A stretch of DNA of 64,000 nt, taken from the NCBI RefSeq assembly GCF_036488675.1, contig NZ_CP133148.1:806001-870000 (forward strand). The letters are read 5' to 3'. The stretch is from Sinorhizobium chiapasense. Its GTDB lineage: Bacteria; Pseudomonadota; Alphaproteobacteria; Rhizobiales; Rhizobiaceae. Of the stretch, positions 35,588 through 44,314 are shown one piece after another. Both the position numbers and the translations under genes were made by a program. Position 1 is the first letter of the stretch. Each line of letters begins with the position of its first letter. The notes beneath the pieces were generated by a model that worked only from the letters and a program-made list of their open reading frames with translations, made no database searches and was not told the origin of the DNA.

Positions 35588-37930
35588 TCAGCCGCCGACG
35601 CGGTCGGGGATGCGCACGGATATGATCGTGCCGACGTTTTCGGTGGAGTGAATCTTCATCGTTCCCCCGTGAAGGCGCGTCAGTGAGCGGGAAATCGCAA
35701 GCCCGAGGCCGGAACCGCCCTTGCTCTTGGCGTACTGGCTCTGCACCTGCTCGAAGGGCTGGCCGATCTTCTGCAAGGCGTCCTTCGGAATGCCGATGCC
35801 TGAATCGGCGATCGTCAGCGTCACTGCCCCGGTGACCTTGCGCGCTCTTAAAGAGATGCGGCCGCCTTCGTTGGTGAATTTAATGGCGTTTGAAAGCAGG
35901 TTCAGCAAAACCTGCTTCATCGCGCGGCGGTCGGCAATCATGGTGAGGCCCGAGGAAATCTGCTGAACGACGCGGATGTTCTTCTGCTCGGCTGGAATGG
36001 TGGTGAAGCGAAGGGTCTCTTCGATGAGCGGCGCCAGATCGATCTTCTCGCGCGTGATGCGCATGTGGCCTGCCTCGATCTTCGACATATCCAGGATGTC
36101 GTTGATGACGTTGAGCAGGTGTTTGCCGCTCTCGTAGATGTCGCGCGAATATTCGTGGTATTTCTCCGACCCGAGCGGACCGAACATCTGGTTCTGCAGG
36201 ATCTCCGAAAAGCCGAGAATGGCGTTCAGCGGTGTGCGCAATTCATGCGACATGTTCGCCAGAAATTCGGACTTGGCCCGGTTCGCGGCTTCTGCACGCT
36301 CCTTCTCCGCCTGGTAGTTGGCGTTGGCGACCGAAAGCTCGGCCTTCTGTTGTTCCAGGCTGATGCGTGATGCCGAAAGGTCACCGATCGTTGCCATAAG
36401 CCGACGCTCGGATTCGCGCAGGCGCACCTGGTGGCGCTTGAGCAGCGTGATGTCGGTGCCGACAGAAACCAGACCGCCGTCGCGGGTGCGGCGTTCGTTG
36501 ATCTGAAGCCATCGCTCATCGGCGAGTTGCACCTCGCTTGTCTGCGAGTGATTGCTGCGATCCGGATCGGCGACCCGCCGCTCGACAACCGGCCGTGCCG
36601 CGGCGGCATGGACGACTGTACGCTCAGTCCCGGGCACGAGCACGTGATCCGGCAATTGATACGCCTGTTGATAGTGGGTGTTGCACATGACCAGGCGATC
36701 GTGCTTGTCCCAGAGCACGAAGGCCTCCGACGTGCATTCGATGGCGTCGGCCAAACGCTGATCCGCTTCCGCATAACGCTGGGCAAGGCGGTGTTGCTCG
36801 GTGACGTCCATGGCGATGCCGATAAGGTGCGTGCGGCCGGAGGCGGTGCGAATGACCTGGGCACGCGCGCGCAGCCACACGTAATGGCCGTCGGCATGGC
36901 GCATCCGAAACACCTGGTCGATCTGGCGCGCATTATCGCGGGCGATCGCCCGCGCCACGCTGTAAATGCCGCGCTCCTCCGGATGCATCAACCGCGCAGC
37001 GTCGCCGAAAGACAGCACGCTGCTGTCGCCTGGCATGCCCAGCATCTCGTACATCGACCGCGACCAGAAGAGGCGCCGGTTGGCGAGGTCGAAATCCCAC
37101 AGGCCGCAGCGACCGCGCGAGAGCGCGGTTTCGACGCGCAGGTTCGATTCGGCGAAAACGGCATCGGCGTCGCGGGCGCGGTTTGCCTGAATGTAATAGG
37201 CGTAGAGCACGACGAGCAGGATCGCGGAGATACCTGCAAACAGGGTGACATTGAGCGAAACTTCGTCGCGCCACGCCGTTTCGAGTTCAGCGATCGGTAT
37301 TGCCGCCAGAATGACGCCGGCGGCTTCCGGGAGCTGTGTCAGGGCAACAAGGTGGTTGACGTCGCCGATTGGCGTCTCCACCACGCTTGATCCTTCACCG
37401 TAATACTGCAACGTGGCGAGGTCGGGAGCGATCGATGCCAGCGTGCGTCCGATGAAGTGAACGCCCTCCTGCGTGCTTGCAAATATCCGTCCGTCCTTGC
37501 GGACGGTCAGCAGAAACATGCCGCCGTCGAGCGTGTCTGCGGGAAGATATTCGCCGAGCCGCTGCTCGGCCTCCCAGCGCCGGCCGTCGGCGAAAAGTGT
37601 CGCGCCATCGGCTTGGAAGGCAGCCGCGGCGGCCGCCGCCGCGAGACTCACAGCCTGGCGGGAACTGCCCTCCATCCGGGCGTGTTCGCCCATGATGCCC
37701 GACATGCGGGAAATGGCCACGATAATCAGGAAAGCGATGATCAGGACGGGAATGGAGCGCTTGAGAACGGGCTCGGCGCTCGCGAGCCGCTGCGATGCGG
37801 GCTCGGCAAACAGCTTTGCCTGCTCGATGAACTCCCGTTCTAGGCTGGAAAGGCCTGGAAACTTGAGTCGCAACCGCCCGTCGGCTGCGCTTCCCCGTCG
37901 CGCGTCCGCCATCTTTCCCAATCTTGTCAT
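35588..37930 (-). CDS. pleC: PAS-domain sensor histidine kinase, PleC-like
   Basis: 780 residues. Membrane helices near 60-77 and 229-247 bracket a periplasmic domain of about 150 residues. Two PAS domains follow (about 268-380 and 388-500), then a coiled segment and the H-box FLANMSHELRTPLNAILGFSEIL (His 562), identical in type to the DivJ-like kinase at 9406. The ATPase domain has DSGIGIPKDAL and GSGLGLAISRSL. PleC acts mainly as a DivK phosphatase, opposing DivJ, and controls asymmetric division. Position next to glnE and pepN agrees with my memory of S. meliloti and Agrobacterium pleC. An N-terminal alternative start at residue 7 is possible. Confidence 0.78.
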   Translation of the reverse strand: MTRLGKMADARRGSAADGRLRLKFPGLSSLEREFIEQAKLFAEPASQRLASAEPVLKRSIPVLIIAFLIIVAISRMSGIMGEHARMEGSSRQAVSLAAAAAAAAFQADGATLFADGRRWEAEQRLGEYLPADTLDGGMFLLTVRKDGRIFASTQEGVHFIGRTLASIAPDLATLQYYGEGSSVVETPIGDVNHLVALTQLPEAAGVILAAIPIAELETAWRDEVSLNVTLFAGISAILLVVLYAYYIQANRARDADAVFAESNLRVETALSRGRCGLWDFDLANRRLFWSRSMYEMLGMPGDSSVLSFGDAARLMHPEERGIYSVARAIARDNARQIDQVFRMRHADGHYVWLRARAQVIRTASGRTHLIGIAMDVTEQHRLAQRYAEADQRLADAIECTSEAFVLWDKHDRLVMCNTHYQQAYQLPDHVLVPGTERTVVHAAAARPVVERRVADPDRSNHSQTSEVQLADERWLQINERRTRDGGLVSVGTDITLLKRHQVRLRESERRLMATIGDLSASRISLEQQKAELSVANANYQAEKERAEAANRAKSEFLANMSHELRTPLNAILGFSEILQNQMFGPLGSEKYHEYSRDIYESGKHLLNVINDILDMSKIEAGHMRITREKIDLAPLIEETLRFTTIPAEQKNIRVVQQISSGLTMIADRRAMKQVLLNLLSNAIKFTNEGGRISLRARKVTGAVTLTIADSGIGIPKDALQKIGQPFEQVQSQYAKSKGGSGLGLAISRSLTRLHGGTMKIHSTENVGTIISVRIPDRVGG

Positions 37931-38210
37931 CCTCGAAAGCGCCTCGCATCCGCAATGGATGTGCCGGAGACGCCTGATCCTCTAAATCTGAGACATGTGC
38001 CGCCCCAGCGTTCGGCTGGAGAATGGTCGCCTCAGTGATTCGGCGCGCCGCTCGCCCGAATCTGACTCAATGAATCACAGGGCGATTCGCCTTGTCCAGA
38101 GGAAATGGTAAAGATTTCTTAACCAATTCTCATCGTTGGAAAATCATAGGCCGGATCGCCGTCACCGCTTCGGCTCTTCGCGTGAGATGAGCTTTAATTC
38201 ATTGGAATCG
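37931..38210. promoter_or_regulatory. Upstream region of the PleC-like gene with a CtrA-like site
   Basis: About 280 bases between pleC and the pepN terminator. At 38108-38123 the sequence GTAAAGATTTCTTAAC reads GTAA-N7-TTAAC, one base away from the CtrA consensus TTAA-N7-TTAA(C). It lies about 180 bases upstream of the pleC start. CtrA is the output of the DivJ/PleC/DivK pathway, so feedback is possible but unproven. Confidence 0.4.
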
Positions 38211-38253
38211 TTCATGGCGGCGTTGGCCTGATTCGAGCCAAAGCCGCCATGAA
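38211..38253 (-). terminator. Strong hairpin downstream of pepN
   Basis: TTCATGGCGGCGTTGGC pairs with GCCAAAGCCGCCATGAA, 17 bases with a single mismatch, around a nine-base loop. It begins about 20 bases after the pepN stop on the minus strand. There is no strong U-run, but stability and position argue for a terminator or 3'-end stabiliser. Confidence 0.6.
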
Positions 38254-38273
38254 CCGCGATGATGGGAGGACTG

Positions 38274-40922
38274 TCAGGACTCCAGCATGCGATCGACGAT
38301 ATCGCTGACATCCGCGGAGAGGCTGGCTGCGCCGGCGATCTCCGTGAGCGCGTTGCGGGCATGACCGGCGCGAACTTCCTCCAGCGAACGCCAGGAGCGC
38401 ATCGACGTCAGAATGCGCGCGGCGAGCTGCGGATTGCGCGGATCGATGTCGAGAATTTGCCGGGCAAGGAAGCGATAGCCTTCGCCATCGGCCCGATTGA
38501 ACCCGGTCGGGTTGGAGAAGGCGAAAGTTCCGACAAGCGAACGGACGCGGTTCGGGTTGTTACCGTTGAAGAGCGGGTCGGCCATCAGCGTCTTGACGCG
38601 ATCGAGGGTCCCGGCGCCGGGAATCGTCGCCTGGATCGCAAACCATTTGTCGATGACGAGGGCGTTGTCCGCAAAGCGTTGCTTGAACGCAGCGAGCGCC
38701 TCGGCCGTCTCCTTCGCATCTGGAAACCGATGAGCAAGCAACGTCAGCGCGAGGCTGAGATCGGTCATATTGTTGGCGGCCCGGAATGCCTCGGCTGCCC
38801 TTTCCGGTCCCTTGTCGCCATAAACGAGTTGAGAAAGGGCGCTGTTGCGCAACGCCCGCCGACCGGCACTGGTGGCGTCCGGGCTGAATGGGCCTGACGA
38901 TGCCATGTCGTCCGCCAGTCGGGTGAAAGTGTCCCGTCCGGCTGCGGCGACACCGGCCAGAATCTGCTGACGGCCGGCATGAATGGCATCCGGGTCATTG
39001 TCACTGCCGATTTCCCGCGCGATGTCGGATTCACTCGGCAGCGCCAGGGCTTGCGAGCGGAACGCCGGCTCCAGCCGGTCATCCGCTGCCGCGGCAATCA
39101 GGCCGCTTACGAGAGCGCCGTCGCAGGTAACCGGCAGGCCGCTGCGTGCCTGCGTGGTCGCGGCAACCAGATTGTCGAGCGCAATGGCATTCAGTGCCTG
39201 CCAGCGCGCAAAGAGGTCGATCTCGTGGCGCGCGATGAGCGCGCGGTCCTCGGCGCTCTGTTCGATATGGAGGTTGATCGGCGCGGAGAACCCGCGGTTC
39301 AAGGAGGGCACGGGGCGCGACGGAATGCCGGTGAACAAAACCGTCTGCTTGCGTTTGGTCAGATGGATGACATCTTCCGTGAGATCCGCGCCGGAAACCG
39401 TTGCGGCTTTCGCTTCGCTGCCGTCCTCCAGCAAGAGTCCGAGCCGCAGCGGAATATGCATCGGTTCCTTGGTGCTCTGACCTGGCGTCGGGGGCACCAT
39501 CTGCTCCAGCGAGAGCGAAAAGGTCCGCTTTTCCGCATCATAGGATCCGGAAGCGGTGACGAGCGGCGTTCCCGCTTGGTGATACCAGAGCGAAAATTGC
39601 TTGAGGTTGCGCCCGCTGGCATCCTCGAAGCAGGCGACGAAATCTTCGATCGTCACCGCCTGACCGTCGTGGCGGTCGAAATAGAGATCCATGCCCCTCT
39701 TGAACAGGTCGCGGCCGAGGAGGGTGGCGATCATCCGCGTCACCTCGGATCCCTTCTCGTAGACAGTTGTCGTGTAGAAGTTGTTGATTTCACGATACTT
39801 TGTCGGACGTACCGGATGGGCGAGGGGGCCGGCATCCTCCGGAAACTGCTCCGACTTCAGGTGACGCACCTCGGCGACGCGCTTGACGGCGCGTGAACGC
39901 ATGTCCGCAGAAAATTCGTGGTCGCGGTAGACGGTCAGGCCTTCCTTGAGGCAGAGCTGGAACCAGTCGCGGCAGGTGATGCGGTTGCCCGTCCAGTTGT
40001 GGAAATATTCGTGCGCGATGATCGCTTCAATATTGGCATAGTCCGCGTCCGTCGCAGTTTCCGGGTCCGCGAGCACGTACTTGTCGTTGAAGACGTTGAG
40101 CCCCTTGTTCTCCATCGCGCCCATGTTGAAGTCCGAGACCGCGACGATCATGAAGATGTCGAGGTCGTATTCGCGGCCGAAAACCTCCTCGTCCCACTTC
40201 ATCGAGCGCTTGAGCGCGTCCATGGCGTAGGAGGCGCCGGCCTCCTTGCCATGCTCGACATAGATCCGAAGCGCGACCGTGCGGCCGGAGGCGGTCGTAA
40301 ACGTGTCTTCCACGACGCCGAGGTCGCCGGCGACCAGCGCAAAAAGATAGCTCGGCTTCGGGTGCGGATCGAACCAGGCGGCGAAATGGCGGCCGTCGCC
40401 CATATCGGCGCCGCCGAGATAGTTGCCGTTCGAGAGCAGCAACGGTGCCGTCGCCTTGTCGGCGATAATGTTGACCGTGTAGACGGCGAGCACATCCGGG
40501 CGGTCGGGGAAGTAGGTGATGCGGCGGAACCCTTCCGCCTCGCATTGGGTGCAGTAGACGTTGTTGGTGCGGTAGAGCCCCATCAGCTTGGTGTTGGTCT
40601 CGGGCGACAGCAAGGTGGTTACCGTGACCTCGAACGGGGCCGTCTCTGGCAGCCCGTGGATCGTCAACGTGTCGTCCGTGGCCTCAAAGAGCGTTGGCGA
40701 TATTTCCACCTGATCGAGCAACAGGCCGGTCATGCGCAGTTCGTCGCCGTCGAGTACCAGCGGCGCCGCCGGGCTCACACCCTCTCGCCGGTGGAAAATG
40801 AGGCGCGCTTCGACCTTTGTTTCCTTCGGGTCGAGCTCGAAGGTCAGATCCACTCTTTCAAGAACGAAGTCGGTCGGCCGGTAGTCTTCCAGATGAATGG
40901 TCTGGCCCGTATTTGTCCGCAT
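38274..40922 (-). CDS. pepN: Aminopeptidase N (M1 family)
   Basis: 882 residues from the ATG at 40922; the frame extends 44 codons further but similarity begins MRTNTGQTIHLEDYRPTDF. The M1 zinc site is present: exopeptidase motif GAMENKGLNVF and zinc motif AHEYFHNWTGNRIT with the following downstream glutamate. The C-terminal half is the helical domain of the PepN type. A cytoplasmic enzyme that removes N-terminal residues from peptides. Length matches gram-negative PepN (about 870-885). Divergent from the EamA permease gene. Confidence 0.93.
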   Translation of the reverse strand: MRTNTGQTIHLEDYRPTDFVLERVDLTFELDPKETKVEARLIFHRREGVSPAAPLVLDGDELRMTGLLLDQVEISPTLFEATDDTLTIHGLPETAPFEVTVTTLLSPETNTKLMGLYRTNNVYCTQCEAEGFRRITYFPDRPDVLAVYTVNIIADKATAPLLLSNGNYLGGADMGDGRHFAAWFDPHPKPSYLFALVAGDLGVVEDTFTTASGRTVALRIYVEHGKEAGASYAMDALKRSMKWDEEVFGREYDLDIFMIVAVSDFNMGAMENKGLNVFNDKYVLADPETATDADYANIEAIIAHEYFHNWTGNRITCRDWFQLCLKEGLTVYRDHEFSADMRSRAVKRVAEVRHLKSEQFPEDAGPLAHPVRPTKYREINNFYTTTVYEKGSEVTRMIATLLGRDLFKRGMDLYFDRHDGQAVTIEDFVACFEDASGRNLKQFSLWYHQAGTPLVTASGSYDAEKRTFSLSLEQMVPPTPGQSTKEPMHIPLRLGLLLEDGSEAKAATVSGADLTEDVIHLTKRKQTVLFTGIPSRPVPSLNRGFSAPINLHIEQSAEDRALIARHEIDLFARWQALNAIALDNLVAATTQARSGLPVTCDGALVSGLIAAAADDRLEPAFRSQALALPSESDIAREIGSDNDPDAIHAGRQQILAGVAAAGRDTFTRLADDMASSGPFSPDATSAGRRALRNSALSQLVYGDKGPERAAEAFRAANNMTDLSLALTLLAHRFPDAKETAEALAAFKQRFADNALVIDKWFAIQATIPGAGTLDRVKTLMADPLFNGNNPNRVRSLVGTFAFSNPTGFNRADGEGYRFLARQILDIDPRNPQLAARILTSMRSWRSLEEVRAGHARNALTEIAGAASLSADVSDIVDRMLES

Positions 40923-41345
40923 GATCAGTCTCGCTTGCGCCTTCGCTATACAGTCGATTTGTAGAGGGCGCCTGTGATGGTGAAAAGCCCAAGGGGCGAA
41001 AAGCAAAGCTTTGCCACATGATTGTGATGCCGGCGACCGCACTACGTCGGACAAGAGGTGGCTTCCGGTATTCTTCCCGTTCCCTTATCGATCAGTGGTT
41101 TACAGAAGCGTCACTAACAAGAACTAAATCGGCAAGGATTTTTTCGCGCTTGCTAAAGAATCTCGGAGAGGCCTGGGCCGCAATGGTGGACGCATCAAGA
41201 AAAAATGCTTTCCATCAAGAAATTTGATCCATATTCCGCCATGGCGCCGCTAGAGTGAGCGCGACCTTCCTGCGGCTTTTCTGCCGCGTCTTCCCCGGCC
41301 GACATTCTTCCTGCATCAGCCGGCGGCATTTGAAAAGTGCGTTTG
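40923..41345. promoter_or_regulatory. Divergent region between pepN and an EamA permease gene
   Basis: About 420 bases, AT-richer around 41100-41230. I see no gene, repeat or RNA; it should hold both promoters. Confidence 0.35.
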
Positions 41346-42284
41346 ATGGATGCGGACATCCAAAGCCCGATGAAGGGAATCCTGCTCAAGGTACTTTCCG
41401 TCATCATCTTCGTTTGCATGTCCACTTGCATCAAGGCCGCAGGCAACGACATCGCTACCGGTCAGATTACTTTCTACCGTTCCGCCTTTGCGATGGTGCC
41501 GATCCTGGGTTTCCTGGCGCTTCGCGGCAAATTGCGCGATGCGTTCAGAACCGACAACTTGACCGGGCATCTGGCGCGCGGCTTCGTCGGCATTCTTTCC
41601 ATGAGCTGCGGCTTCTATGGGCTCGTCCACCTGCCGCTGCCGGAGGCGATCGCGATCGGCTACGCCATGCCGCTGCTTGCCGTCATCTTTGCAGCCGTTT
41701 TTCTCCGGGAGACCGTGCGGCTCTACCGGTGGTCTGCGGTCGTTATCGGGCTCACGGGCGTGCTGATCATCACCTGGCCCCGGCTGACGCTGTTCCATAA
41801 TGGAGATTTCGGCTCGTCCGAGGCGCTTGGTGCAGCCGCTGTGCTGCTTTCGGCGACGCTTGGGGCGATGGCGATGGTGCTCGTGCGCAAGCTCGTGAAG
41901 GTCGAGCGAACGCACACGATCGTGCTTTACTTCTCCCTGTCGGCCTCGCTGTTTTCGCTTGCGACGCTGCCCTTCGGCTGGCCGGCAATGTCCTGGACGT
42001 CCTTCCTGCTGCTGATGGTCGCCGGCTTCTGCGGAGGCGTCGCGCAGATCCTGTTGACGGAAAGCTACCGTCACGCCGACATGTCGACGATCGCCCCGTT
42101 CGAGTACACGTCGATCGTACTGGGCATTGCCATTGGCTATTTTTTCTTCGGCGATATCCCGACGCGAACCATGTTGGCGGGCACAGTTATTGTTGTCTGC
42201 GCCGGCATCTTCATCATCTTTCGCGAGCACAAGCTGGGTTTGGAGCGCAAGGGCGCCCGCAAGCATGTGACGCCGCAAGGCTGA
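41346..42284 (+). CDS. EamA-family (drug/metabolite superfamily) permease
   Basis: About 312 residues from the ATG at 41346 (GTG at 41337 also possible). Ten hydrophobic segments in two EamA repeats: the first ends around VFLRETVRLYRWSAVVIGLTGVLII and the second around FFFGDIPTRTMLAGTVIVVCAGIFII. This is the layout of the DMT carboxylate/amino acid exporters; the substrate cannot be read from sequence. No partner gene is adjacent. It ends 16 bases from the convergent MFS gene. Confidence 0.82.
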   Translation: MDADIQSPMKGILLKVLSVIIFVCMSTCIKAAGNDIATGQITFYRSAFAMVPILGFLALRGKLRDAFRTDNLTGHLARGFVGILSMSCGFYGLVHLPLPEAIAIGYAMPLLAVIFAAVFLRETVRLYRWSAVVIGLTGVLIITWPRLTLFHNGDFGSSEALGAAAVLLSATLGAMAMVLVRKLVKVERTHTIVLYFSLSASLFSLATLPFGWPAMSWTSFLLLMVAGFCGGVAQILLTESYRHADMSTIAPFEYTSIVLGIAIGYFFFGDIPTRTMLAGTVIVVCAGIFIIFREHKLGLERKGARKHVTPQG

Positions 42285-42300
42285 GGATTGCTCGCCAGCC

Positions 42301-43593
42301 TCACTCTGGCTGCCTCTCCCAAATGGGAACGGTGTCGTCGCTGATGAGCGCATCGGCATCCGCCTGCCGGGCGATCGGACTCGTCACGTCGGGACCAGGC
42401 GTCGGCAGAACCGTGGTCGCCTGGAAGTCGGTCTTGGCGACGAGCCCCTGATGTTGATCGCGCCTCAGAATGCGCCAGGCGGCATAACTACTATAAAGGG
42501 CGAAGTAGACGGCAAGAACGACGAACAGGACCGCGGGGCCGAAGCGGTCCATGACCGGACCGACCATCAACGGTCCAACAATGGTACCGATGCCATAGGT
42601 GACCATCAGGCCTGACGAGATTTCCACATATTCGTTCGGGCGGGCGAGGTCATTGGCATGCGCGACATTGAGCGCATAGATCGGAAAGAGCACGCTGCCG
42701 ATGCAGGCGGCAACAAGATAAAGCACAGCGGGGCTGCTGCCGATCGATACGGACATGACCAGGCAGGAGATGACGCCGACGATCCCGCAGGCGACCATGA
42801 CGATGCGGCGGTCCATCCGGTCCGAGGCGCGGCCGATCGGTATCTGCGAGAGCGCGCTGCCCGTGAGCAGCGATGCAAGCAGCGTGGCGCCCTCGGCGGT
42901 TGAAAGCCCGATCCTCTGGGTGAAAACGCCGCCGAGATTGAGCCAGGCGCCGGAAAGCGCGCCGGCGAGTACCCCGCCGACTACGGCCACCGGCGAGCGC
43001 CGGAACAGGCCCGGAATATCGAATTTCGCTTGTGCCGGCGGCGCCGGCATGGGCGAGGAGGAAAGCGCCGTCGGCAGCAGCGCCAGCGAAAACAGCACGC
43101 CGCAGAGAATGAACAGCGACGTGTTGGTCGGATCGCCGAGCGGCACCAGATACTGGCCACCGATGGTTCCGACCATGGTCGTGATGAGGTAGAGCGAAAA
43201 GAGCAGGCCGCGGTTTTCGTTCGTGACACGCTCGTTGAGCCAACTCTCGATGACGAGATAGCTTCCGGAAATGGCAAAGCCGGAGATTGCACGGAAGGCG
43301 ATCCAGGCACGCCAGTCGACGACGAGCCCGCACATCAGGATGGCAATCGAAAGCAGCGTGATCAGCGCGGTGAACACGCGGACATGCCCGACGCGCAGCA
43401 CGAATTTTGGAGTGACGATGCAGGAGAGCGTAAAGCCGAGCGTGTAGCCGGTGGCGAAGATCGAGACCGTGAGCGTCGACCAGCTTTCCGCAACCGAGCG
43501 AACCGGAATGACGTAGCCTTGCAGCCCGAAGGCCACCATCATCAGCAAGGTGGACAACATAAGGCTTAAAACGGAAGCGAGACTGGCCAGCAT
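42301..43593 (-). CDS. MFS transporter, YcaD-like
   Basis: 430 residues with twelve predicted helices. The block YLVIESWLNERVTNENRG near 125-142 is typical of the YcaD subgroup of the major facilitator superfamily, and the second half begins with the matching GGVLAGALSGAWLNLGGVFTQRIGLS. The hydrophilic tail after about 385 is short. The substrate of YcaD transporters is not known. Transcribed on the minus strand, downstream of two very short genes. Confidence 0.8.
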   Translation of the reverse strand: MLASLASVLSLMLSTLLMMVAFGLQGYVIPVRSVAESWSTLTVSIFATGYTLGFTLSCIVTPKFVLRVGHVRVFTALITLLSIAILMCGLVVDWRAWIAFRAISGFAISGSYLVIESWLNERVTNENRGLLFSLYLITTMVGTIGGQYLVPLGDPTNTSLFILCGVLFSLALLPTALSSSPMPAPPAQAKFDIPGLFRRSPVAVVGGVLAGALSGAWLNLGGVFTQRIGLSTAEGATLLASLLTGSALSQIPIGRASDRMDRRIVMVACGIVGVISCLVMSVSIGSSPAVLYLVAACIGSVLFPIYALNVAHANDLARPNEYVEISSGLMVTYGIGTIVGPLMVGPVMDRFGPAVLFVVLAVYFALYSSYAAWRILRRDQHQGLVAKTDFQATTVLPTPGPDVTSPIARQADADALISDDTVPIWERQPE

Positions 43594-43777
43594 CGGCGCT
43601 CCTGGACGTTGCCGGTCTCGTCTTCAACCGTTGCGGAGAAGCGCCCGGGGCACGGGGGGAGCGGTCGATCGGACGTTCGCGAGCTCACTCCGCGGATCGG
43701 AATGAGTGTGGCTTTATCGAAGTATTTTGACGCTGTCGATTGCGACAGTCGATGGCGAAAAGACGCAGGACGGAAGA

Positions 43778-43933
43778 CTAGTTCGGCAGCAGCGGGCTGA
43801 CCGCGACGCGGTGAGCGCGTCGCGAATCATTGATTGTGCTCAAGCGGCTGTATTCGCGCGAGGCACGCACCGCTGTGCCGATGTCGGAGATCGTGTCGAG
43901 CAGAACCCGAATGCTGTCGAGCGGCGTGGACAT
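43778..43933 (-). CDS. 51-residue small protein, function unknown
   Basis: Reads MSTPLDSIRVLLDTISDIGT then AVRASREYSRLSTINDSRRA and HRVAVSPLLPN. AAGGAAAAGGATC precedes the ATG on the minus strand, a strong ribosome binding site. The sequence is helix-prone and loosely recalls short DUF1127-like proteins of rhizobia, without their arginine-rich core; I would not assign it. It lies 60 bases downstream of another short gene on the same strand, probably in one transcript, and about 185 bases upstream of the MFS gene. Confidence 0.55.
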   Translation of the reverse strand: MSTPLDSIRVLLDTISDIGTAVRASREYSRLSTINDSRRAHRVAVSPLLPN

Positions 43934-43993
43934 GATCCTTTTCCTTCTCAGCGATGCAGAACGCGTTGCGGAGCCGAGTGCTCCGCGCGATCG

Positions 43994-44173
43994 TTAGCGT
44001 TGGATGAATTCGGCGTAGATTTGTGCCGGGCGGCGCGTGGTCCGGGTAAAGCCGATTGCGGTCATCTGCTCGTTGGCTGCCGTGCCGAAATTGTTGAAAG
44101 GCGTCCGCAGCGCGGCGCCGGCATGGCGGAGCGTCTCAAAGCTGCTGTGAATCGGACGAAAGCGGGCAGTCAT
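43994..44173 (-). CDS. 59-residue small protein, function unknown
   Basis: Reads MTARFRPIHSSFETLRHAGA then ALRTPFNNFGTAANEQMTAI and GFTRTTRRPAQIYAEFIQR. GGAAAAGGAAATGAACC precedes the ATG on the minus strand, giving an AAGGAA ribosome binding site at good spacing. It is basic with no signal peptide or clear membrane helix. No family recognised. AT-rich bases at 44200-44330 probably hold the promoter for this gene and its partner at 43778. Confidence 0.55.
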   Translation of the reverse strand: MTARFRPIHSSFETLRHAGAALRTPFNNFGTAANEQMTAIGFTRTTRRPAQIYAEFIQR

Positions 44174-44314
44174 GGTTCATTTCCTTTTCCATTCCTCCCA
44201 CATGTCTATATTGCGATGCAGCATAGATTTTGCAACGCATTAAAACGCGGCGCAGGCATGCGCAATTCGCATGGCTTTTTTCACCATTTGTTCATGAATT
44301 GGGCGTGGAACTTG

